Positions 57,918 to 64,000 of a stretch of 64,000 nt of DNA are shown piece by piece. This DNA comes from an uncultured Prochlorococcus sp. GTDB taxonomy: Bacteria > Cyanobacteriota > Cyanobacteriia > PCC-6307 > Cyanobiaceae. Below the pieces are notes generated by a model, which searched no databases, was not told where the DNA came from, and was given only the letters and a program-made list of their open reading frames with translations. The DNA is taken from the NCBI GenBank assembly GCA_902612005.1, contig CACMCA010000007.1, positions 1-64,000 on the forward strand, in the 5' to 3' direction. Within the stretch, counting starts at the first letter, position 1, and every line of letters begins with the position of its first letter. Made by a program: the position numbers and the translations under genes.

Positions 57918-59117
57918 TTATTTGAGAATTTTAGAAACAACTCCAGCACCGATAGTGCGTCCACCTTCACGTATTGCGAATCGCATACCTTGTTCAATAG
58001 CTACTGGACAAATTAATTCTCCAGTCATCTTAATTCTGTCTCCGGGCATAACCATTTCAACATTAGAACCATCATCTGAGGTAAATGCGGTTATTTGACC
58101 TGTAACATCAGTTGTTCTGATATAGAACTGAGGTCTATATCCTGCAAAGAAAGGAGTATGTCTTCCGCCCTCTTCTTTTTTGAGTACATAAACTTCTCCT
58201 TCAAACTGAGTATGAGGGGTAATAGATCCTTTCTTCACAAGAACCATTCCTCTCTCAATATCTTCTTTCTGGACACCCCTTAAAAGTAAACCAACATTAT
58301 CGCCAGCCATACCTTCATCTAGAAGTTTTCGGAACATTTCAACTCCAGTAACAGTTGTTATTCTCGTATCTCTTATTCCAACTATTTCTACTTCTTCTCC
58401 AACCTTAACTTTACCTCTCTCAATTCTTCCAGTAGCAACAGTTCCTCTACCAGTAATAGAGAAAACATCTTCAACTGCCATCAAGAATGGTTTATCAACT
58501 TCTCTTTCTGGTTCAGGAATGCTAGCATCAACTGCTTTCATTAACTCTTCAATCTTTGATTCCCAAGTAGAATCTCCTTCAAGAGCTTTTAAACCTGAAA
58601 CTTGAACTATAGGAATGTCATCTCCAGGGAAGTCATAACTATCTAAAAGTTCCCTAATTTCCATTTCGACAAGTTCAATAATTTCTTCGTCATCGACCAT
58701 ATCGCACTTATTGAGAGCAACTACAAGAGCAGGAACTCCAACCTGTTTAGCTAATAGAATATGCTCTTTTGTTTGAGCCATAGGACCATCTGTCGCTGCG
58801 CAAACTAGAATAGCTCCGTCCATTTGGGCGGCCCCTGTGATCATGTTTTTGACATAATCAGCATGTCCTGGGCAATCGACATGAGCATAATGTCTGCCTT
58901 CAGTTTCATACTCGACATGAGCTGTATTAATAGTAATGCCACGCTCTCTTTCTTCAGGAGCACCATCAATGTCTCCATAGTCTTGAGCTTGAGCTTGACC
59001 TTTTTTAGCTAATACATTTGTAATAGCAGCTGTTAGTGTTGTTTTTCCATGGTCAACATGGCCAATAGTACCTATGTTGACATGTGGTTTGTTTCTTTCG
59101 AACTTCTCGCGAGCCAT
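57918..59117 (-). CDS. tufA: Elongation factor Tu
   Basis: 399 residues. P-loop GHVDHGKT at 19-26, [12 protein letters not shown], the NKCD nucleotide-specificity motif and domain II ([19 protein letters not shown]) are all standard. EF-Tu delivers aminoacyl-tRNA to the ribosome. It is the fourth gene of the str operon, 45 bases after fusA. Only one tuf gene is seen here; whether a second exists elsewhere cannot be told. Confidence 0.99.
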   Translation of the reverse strand: MAREKFERNKPHVNIGTIGHVDHGKTTLTAAITNVLAKKGQAQAQDYGDIDGAPEERERGITINTAHVEYETEGRHYAHVDCPGHADYVKNMITGAAQMDGAILVCAATDGPMAQTKEHILLAKQVGVPALVVALNKCDMVDDEEIIELVEMEIRELLDSYDFPGDDIPIVQVSGLKALEGDSTWESKIEELMKAVDASIPEPEREVDKPFLMAVEDVFSITGRGTVATGRIERGKVKVGEEVEIVGIRDTRITTVTGVEMFRKLLDEGMAGDNVGLLLRGVQKEDIERGMVLVKKGSITPHTQFEGEVYVLKKEEGGRHTPFFAGYRPQFYIRTTDVTGQITAFTSDDGSNVEMVMPGDRIKMTGELICPVAIEQGMRFAIREGGRTIGAGVVSKILK

Positions 59118-59162
59118 TTTGAATTAAAGAATCGAGGGTTTAAGAGTGTTTTAGTTTAGAGA

Positions 59163-61238
59163 TCAGGAGTTGCCCTGATTCTTGGAAATGATAGCTTCAG
59201 CAACATTACGAGGAACTTCCTCATAATTTGCGAACTCCATTGAAAATATACCCCGACCTTGAGTCATTGATCGGAGTTGAGTGGCATAACCGAACATTTC
59301 GGCTAAGGGCACTTTGGCCTGTACCTTAGACAATCCATCATCAACAGATTGTCCTTCTACTTGACCTCTTCTGGAAGAGAGATCACCAATTACAGATCCA
59401 AGAAAGTCGTCAGGACTTTCGACCTCAACTTTCATCATAGGCTCTAAAAGGACAGGATTGCATTTTTTAACCCCGTCTTTAAAAGCCATGGAACCTGCAA
59501 TTTTGAAGGCCATTTCAGATGAGTCTACATCGTGGAATGAACCATCGACTAGTGTTACTTTTACATCAATGAGTGGATAACCTGCAAGAACACCGGATTC
59601 ACAGGTCTCTTTCATTCCATTAGATGCAGGACCAATATACTCTTTTGGTACGGCTCCACCAACAATTTTGTTTACGAATTCAAAACCTTTACCAACTTCA
59701 GCTGGTTCCATTTCAATAATTACATGACCATACTGACCTTTACCTCCAGTCTGTCTTGCATATTTACCTTCACCTTTAGAACTAGACCTAATAGTTTCTC
59801 TGTATGAGACTTGTGGAGCTCCTATATTTGCTTCAACTTTAAATTCCCTTAACATTCTGTCAACAAGGATTTCTAAGTGCAACTCACCCATACCTGCAAT
59901 AACAGTTTGATTTGTCTCAGGATCTGTACTTACCCTAAAGGTTGGATCTTCTTCAGACAAAGCAGTTAAAGCTTTTGATAATTTTTCCATATCGCCTTTA
60001 GTTTTTGGCTCAACAGCTACTGATATAACTGGTTCAGGGATAAATAAAGTCTCCAAAACTATTGGATCTTCTGTATTACACAAAGTGTCACCAGTTGTTG
60101 TGTTCTTAAGACCTAACACAGCTCCTAAATCCCCAGCCCTCAATTCATCAACCTCCTCTCTTTCGTCAGCCTTAAGAATCACTAATCTAGAGATTCTCTC
60201 TTTAGCATCCTTAGTAGAATTCATTACATAACTTCCCTTTGAAAGAACACCTGAATACATTCTTACAAAAGTTAATTTCCCATAAGGATCTGACATCACT
60301 TTGAATGCTAATGCACTGAAAGGAGCATTATCATCTGAAGGTCTAACATCTTCTTTACCACTTGGTAAAACACCTTGTATTGGTTTCACATCAACTGGAG
60401 CTGGCAAGTAATCAACTACAGCGTCTAATACAAGTTGGACACCTTTATTCTTAAAAGCTGAACCGCATAGTACTGGGACCAATCCATGTTTTAAAACCCC
60501 TTCCCTAATACCTTTTTTAAGTTGTTCTTCTGATAATTCTCCTGTTTCGAGAAATATTTCTATTAACTCTTCATCATTTTCTGCAACACTTTCCATTAAC
60601 TTAACTCTCCACTCAGCAGCTTCCTCCTCCATGTCAGATGGTATCTGTGCTTCTTCTATATCAGTACCTAAATCATTTTTGTAAAGATATGCTTTGTTGG
60701 CTACTAAATCAATAATGCCTGTGAGATCACCTTCAGCACCAATAGGTAACTGGATCGGAAGTGCATTTGCCTTTAGTCGATCTTTAATTTGCTTATTAAC
60801 CTTTAAAAAATCCGCACCAGTTCTGTCCATTTTATTAACAAAAACCATTCTTGGAACAGAGTATCTATCTGCTTGACGCCAAACCGTTTCGGATTGAGGC
60901 TGAACTCCACCAACTGCGCAAAATACAGCTATGACTCCATCCAAAACACGCATTGACCTTTCAACTTCAATAGTAAAATCAACGTGTCCAGGAGTATCAA
61001 TAATATTAATCCTATGATCTTGCCAACTAGTAGATATTGCAGCAGCAGTAATAGTTATTCCTCTTTCTCTTTCTTGAGCCATCCAATCTGTTACAGCAGC
61101 ACCATCATGAACTTCTCCTATCTTATGAACTACACCTGAATAAAACAAAATTCTTTCAGTTGTTGTTGTCTTACCTGCATCAATATGAGCGGCTATACCA
61201 ATGTTCCTTACTCGTTCCAGGGGAAAGTCGCGTGCCAA
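59163..61238 (-). CDS. fusA: Elongation factor G
   Basis: 691 residues. Start [30 protein letters not shown], with P-loop AHIDAGKT at 17-24, then [20 protein letters not shown] and the NKMD motif. Domains III to V follow, including the domain IV loop region that reaches the decoding site. EF-G drives translocation of the ribosome. It lies 96 bases after rpsG in the str operon. Confidence 0.99.
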   Translation of the reverse strand: MARDFPLERVRNIGIAAHIDAGKTTTTERILFYSGVVHKIGEVHDGAAVTDWMAQERERGITITAAAISTSWQDHRINIIDTPGHVDFTIEVERSMRVLDGVIAVFCAVGGVQPQSETVWRQADRYSVPRMVFVNKMDRTGADFLKVNKQIKDRLKANALPIQLPIGAEGDLTGIIDLVANKAYLYKNDLGTDIEEAQIPSDMEEEAAEWRVKLMESVAENDEELIEIFLETGELSEEQLKKGIREGVLKHGLVPVLCGSAFKNKGVQLVLDAVVDYLPAPVDVKPIQGVLPSGKEDVRPSDDNAPFSALAFKVMSDPYGKLTFVRMYSGVLSKGSYVMNSTKDAKERISRLVILKADEREEVDELRAGDLGAVLGLKNTTTGDTLCNTEDPIVLETLFIPEPVISVAVEPKTKGDMEKLSKALTALSEEDPTFRVSTDPETNQTVIAGMGELHLEILVDRMLREFKVEANIGAPQVSYRETIRSSSKGEGKYARQTGGKGQYGHVIIEMEPAEVGKGFEFVNKIVGGAVPKEYIGPASNGMKETCESGVLAGYPLIDVKVTLVDGSFHDVDSSEMAFKIAGSMAFKDGVKKCNPVLLEPMMKVEVESPDDFLGSVIGDLSSRRGQVEGQSVDDGLSKVQAKVPLAEMFGYATQLRSMTQGRGIFSMEFANYEEVPRNVAEAIISKNQGNS

Positions 61239-61334
61239 TTTTAAAGCTCCAAATAAAATAATTTTTGATAAATGTAGTTCACACTAAAAGTAAACTTTAA
61301 TAATAATAAACTACTTAAGCACCTTTTGATGAAA

Positions 61335-61805
61335 TTAATATCTATAATGTGCAAAAGCTTTATTAGCCTCTGCCATTTTATGAGTATCTTCTCTTTTTTT
61401 AACGGCGCTGCCAGTTTCATTAGCTGCATCCATCAACTCGCCAGCAAGTTTTTGGGACATGCTTTTGCCATTTCTTGCTCGTGAGAATGTAACAAGCCAT
61501 CTTAATGCCATAGCGGTACCCCTCTCTTGGCGAACTTCCATAGGTACTTGATATGTTGCACCACCAACTCTTCTAGCTCTTACCTCAACAAGAGGAGTAG
61601 CATTCTTTACAGCTGTTTCAAATAATTCTACTGCATTCCCACCTGTTCTCTCACTTATTAAAGAAAAAGCATCGGACAAAATCCTTTGTGCTGTAGATTT
61701 TTTACCATGTTTCATCAATCGAGAAATCATCATTGAGGCAAGACGACTATTAAATTGAGGATCAGGAAGAACTGGCCTTTTTACTGCTGCATTACGACGT
61801 GACAT
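61335..61805 (-). CDS. rpsG: 30S ribosomal protein S7
   Basis: 156 residues. [20 protein letters not shown] and the helix-loop region [20 protein letters not shown] are diagnostic for S7, which nucleates assembly of the 30S head. The C-terminus [20 protein letters not shown] is complete. It follows rpsL after 25 bases. Confidence 0.98.
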   Translation of the reverse strand: MSRRNAAVKRPVLPDPQFNSRLASMMISRLMKHGKKSTAQRILSDAFSLISERTGGNAVELFETAVKNATPLVEVRARRVGGATYQVPMEVRQERGTAMALRWLVTFSRARNGKSMSQKLAGELMDAANETGSAVKKREDTHKMAEANKAFAHYRY

Positions 61806-61830
61806 GTTTTTAAAAAGTAATGTTTACAAA

Positions 61831-62205
61831 TTAATCTTTTGGAGCTTTTGCTCCATACTTTGACCTGGATTGACGTCTGTCTTTGACTCCAGCCGTATCT
61901 AAAGTTCCTCTTATTATATGATATCTAACTCCTGGCAAATCCTTGACTCTTCCACCCCTTAGTAATACTACAGAATGTTCTTGCAAATTATGTCCAATCC
62001 CAGGAATATAAGCCGTCACTTCAAAACCGGAAGTTAATCTAACCCTAGCAACTTTTCTCAAAGCTGAATTAGGCTTCTTTGGTGTTGATGTATAGACTCT
62101 TGTACAAACCCCTCTTCTCTCAGGGCAAGCTTTTAATGCAGGAGATTTTGTTTTCTTTGTCAGACGTTTTCTTTCTGAACCTACTAATTGTGAGATGGTG
62201 GGCAT
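61831..62205 (-). CDS. rpsL: 30S ribosomal protein S12
   Basis: 124 residues. The conserved streptomycin-site loops are present: [20 protein letters not shown] and [17 protein letters not shown]12 sits at the decoding centre and controls accuracy. The lysine in [10 protein letters not shown] matches the streptomycin-sensitive form. It is the first gene of the str operon; the promoter should lie in the 196-base gap shared with the divergent glutamate synthase gene. Confidence 0.98.
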   Translation of the reverse strand: MPTISQLVGSERKRLTKKTKSPALKACPERRGVCTRVYTSTPKKPNSALRKVARVRLTSGFEVTAYIPGIGHNLQEHSVVLLRGGRVKDLPGVRYHIIRGTLDTAGVKDRRQSRSKYGAKAPKD

Positions 62206-62358
62206 CTATTAAACTTAAATAAAAATAAACATTTAACTATCATAACCTTTTAAGAGCACCAACTAAAAGTTTTTAATTATATTTTTTTTAAAAATTTGTC
62301 AAATTAAAATACTTTGGTAAATATTCATTATCTTTAGATTTATTTTCATATTTATTTT

Positions 62359-62364
62359 TATAAT
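62359..62364 (+). promoter_or_regulatory. Candidate -10 box for the glutamate synthase gene
   Basis: A perfect TATAAT hexamer at 62359-62364 places a transcription start near 62371, about 30 bases before the ATG at 62402. No good -35 or NtcA site was found at the right spacing: the nearest GTA-N8-TTA at 62317-62330 is weak and 28 bases away. The whole region is AT-rich, so the hexamer alone is modest evidence. Confidence 0.4.
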
Positions 62365-62401
62365 AGAAATACATTAATTACCAAATAGAATTAAATAATC
62401 T

Positions 62402-64000
62402 ATGGGAGAGAGTATCAAAAGAATCGTTGGGCCATATAAAGATAGTTATTCCCCAAATGGAATAATTGGGGAGAAAGATGCGTGTGGAGTTGGTTTCGTA
62501 GCACATGTCAATGGTATAGAAAGCAACTGGATACTTAAACAATCACTAAAGGGCCTTAACTGCATGGAGCATAGAGGAGGTTGTGGCGGAGATAGTGACT
62601 CAGGAGATGGAGCAGGGATTTTATGTTCGATTCCATGGGAATATTTAGAAGAGGAAATGGATCTAAAAAATACACAAGAAATGCATAGAGGTTTAGGCAT
62701 GGTTTTTATGCCTAATAAAAAAGAGAAAATTGAAAAATGTAAATCAATATGCGATCAGGAAGCAGAAAAATTAAAAATTAAAAAAACATCTTGGAGAACA
62801 GTACCTGTTAATAATGAAATATTAGGTCCTTTAGCCAAAGCAAATGCTCCATTCATCTGTCAGTGGTTTTTATATATAAATAAAAAAGATTATCAGGATA
62901 TTGAGAGGCTTTTATTTCAATTAAGAAAAAGAATTGAAAAAAAAATAAGAGAAACTTTTAAAAACGATGTTGGAGATTGTGAATTTTATTTTGCCTCACT
63001 AAGTTCGCAAACAGTTGTTTATAAAGGCATGGTACGTTCTGAAATATTATCTGAATTTTATCAAGATCTAAAAAAAGAGAGTTTTAAAGTCTCATTTTCT
63101 GTTTATCATCGTAGATTTAGCACCAATACACTCCCAAAATGGCCATTAGCTCAGCCCATGAGATTTTTAGGTCATAATGGCGAAATAAATACTCTTTTAG
63201 GCAATATCAATTGGGCTAAAGCTTCAGAAACACATATAGATGATTTTTGGGGAGACTTATCTAATGAAATCAAGCCTATTGTAGATGTAAACAAAAGTGA
63301 TTCATCAAATCTTGATGCAACCCTTGAAATTAATATTCGCTCAGGCCAACCAATAACTGATTCATTATTAAAACTTGTTCCAGAAGCATTTAGAGATCAA
63401 CCAGAACTTGAAGAAAGAGAAGAGATTAAATCTTTTTATGAATATTCTGCAAGCCTACAAGAAGCTTGGGATGGACCTGCTCTTCTTGTATTTGCAGATG
63501 GAAATTTTGTGGGAGCAACTCTTGATAGAAATGGTCTAAGACCAGCAAGATATTCAATCACAAATGATGGTTTCGTAATAATGGGTTCCGAAACAGGAGT
63601 AGTAGATCTTGAAGAGGAGAGAGTAATAGAAAAAGGTCGATTAGGACCGGGACAAATGTTGGCAGTTGATTTTAATCAGAATAAAATCCTAAGAAATTGG
63701 GAAGTAAAATCTGAAGCAGCTAAAAGGCATGATTATAAAAATCTGCTAGGTGATAGAACTATAAAAATTGAAAATAATGAATGGTTTAAAGACTGCAAAC
63801 TAAAAGACCTCGAGTTGTTGCAACAACAAACTGCATACGGGTTTTCAGCTGAAGATAATGACATTATCTTAGATTCAATGGCTTCTTTAGCTAAAGAGCC
63901 TACTTATTGCATGGGCGACGACATCCCGTTAGCAGTTCTTTCATCTAAGCCACACATTTTATACGACTATTTTAAGCAAAGATTTGCGCAAGTTACTAAT
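62402..64000 (+). CDS. gltS: Glutamate synthase, large (ferredoxin-dependent type), 3' part outside the window
   Basis: Open from ATG at 62402 to the window edge, 533 codons. The glutamine amidotransferase type II domain is present: the catalytic N-terminal cysteine after propeptide removal is C28 in KDACGVGFVAHVNG, followed by MEHRGGCGGDSDSGDGAG and RFSTNTLPKWPLAQPMRFLG with HNGEINTLLGN. The central domain begins after about residue 430. Cyanobacteria use ferredoxin as donor, but the FMN/Fe-S region that would prove this is not visible. Also named glsF. It is the ammonium-assimilating partner of GlnA. Confidence 0.93.
   Translation, partial: MGESIKRIVGPYKDSYSPNGIIGEKDACGVGFVAHVNGIESNWILKQSLKGLNCMEHRGGCGGDSDSGDGAGILCSIPWEYLEEEMDLKNTQEMHRGLGMVFMPNKKEKIEKCKSICDQEAEKLKIKKTSWRTVPVNNEILGPLAKANAPFICQWFLYINKKDYQDIERLLFQLRKRIEKKIRETFKNDVGDCEFYFASLSSQTVVYKGMVRSEILSEFYQDLKKESFKVSFSVYHRRFSTNTLPKWPLAQPMRFLGHNGEINTLLGNINWAKASETHIDDFWGDLSNEIKPIVDVNKSDSSNLDATLEINIRSGQPITDSLLKLVPEAFRDQPELEEREEIKSFYEYSASLQEAWDGPALLVFADGNFVGATLDRNGLRPARYSITNDGFVIMGSETGVVDLEEERVIEKGRLGPGQMLAVDFNQNKILRNWEVKSEAAKRHDYKNLLGDRTIKIENNEWFKDCKLKDLELLQQQTAYGFSAEDNDIILDSMASLAKEPTYCMGDDIPLAVLSSKPHILYDYFKQRFAQVTN

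Noticed and set aside
62317-62330. GTA-N8-TTA as a possible NtcA site for glutamate synthase
   Set aside because: Only half of the palindrome matches, and it lies 28 bases before the TATAAT box rather than about 22.
62446-62700. An 84-codon minus-strand frame inside the start of glutamate synthase
   Set aside because: Antisense to a strongly conserved amidotransferase domain; it has no recognisable features.

Overview
The window looks like chromosomal DNA of a marine picocyanobacterium, most likely a high-light-adapted Prochlorococcus. The base composition is very AT-rich and the genes are tightly packed. Cyanobacterial marks include RNA polymerase split into rpoC1 and rpoC2, an ATP synthase operon with separate b and b' subunits, a membrane-anchored MPBQ/MSBQ methyltransferase of tocopherol and plastoquinone synthesis, a high-light-inducible (hli) gene, P-II, the start of a ferredoxin-type glutamate synthase, and the small conserved families Ycf35, DUF2997, DUF3143, DUF3493 and DUF1997. 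The strain assignment is inference. No insertion sequence, prophage, CRISPR array or rRNA was seen.

Layout. 1-213 is the start of a [2Fe-2S] ferredoxin. 230-5962 (minus) is the ATP synthase operon atp1-atpB-atpE-atpF2-atpF-atpH-atpA-atpG. 6230-9491 (plus) holds ftsW and the System II cytochrome c maturation pair ccdA-ccsB, followed by queF (minus). 10088-10696 is a small unknown gene plus glnB behind a candidate NtcA site. 10698-17258 holds tlyA, purB, fumC and a Ski2/Mtr4-type helicase. 17398-21962 is a biotin operon, bioF-(bioK-like)-bioC-bioD-bioA. 21971-26739 holds small conserved cyanobacterial genes: DUF3143, a J-domain protein, rsmG, and the aldo/keto reductase, ferredoxin, Ycf35 and DUF2997 group, then a HEAT-repeat protein and a 48-residue membrane peptide.

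26788-38782 (minus) carries, in transcript order, rpsT, tatD, rpoB, rpoC1, rpoC2, hli and rlmN. 38904-42078 holds hisD, rpiA and an HtrA-type protease. 42235-47846 (plus) is the rimP-nusA-ylxR-infB operon; its IF-2 has a recently duplicated Pro/Asn/Arg/Gly-rich N-terminal repeat. A tRNA-Thr(CGU) follows, then a B12-binding-type radical SAM protein of unknown function, clpS, dapL, rne-rnhB (overlapping), a DUF1997 gene and pheA. 55848-62205 (minus) is the str operon rpsL-rpsG-fusA-tufA-rpsJ followed by a Lon-substrate-binding-domain gene and the MPBQ methyltransferase. The window ends inside glutamate synthase (62402 onward).

Most of the window is housekeeping. The points that repay attention are two short genes (hli at 27864-28016 and a one-TM peptide at 26593-26739), the P-II T-loop with Phe at position 51, the small gene linked to glnB, the cyanobacterial replacement for BioH, the IF-2 repeat, several spacer hairpins, and a startless reading frame next to the tRNA. 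I found no convincing wholly new system.
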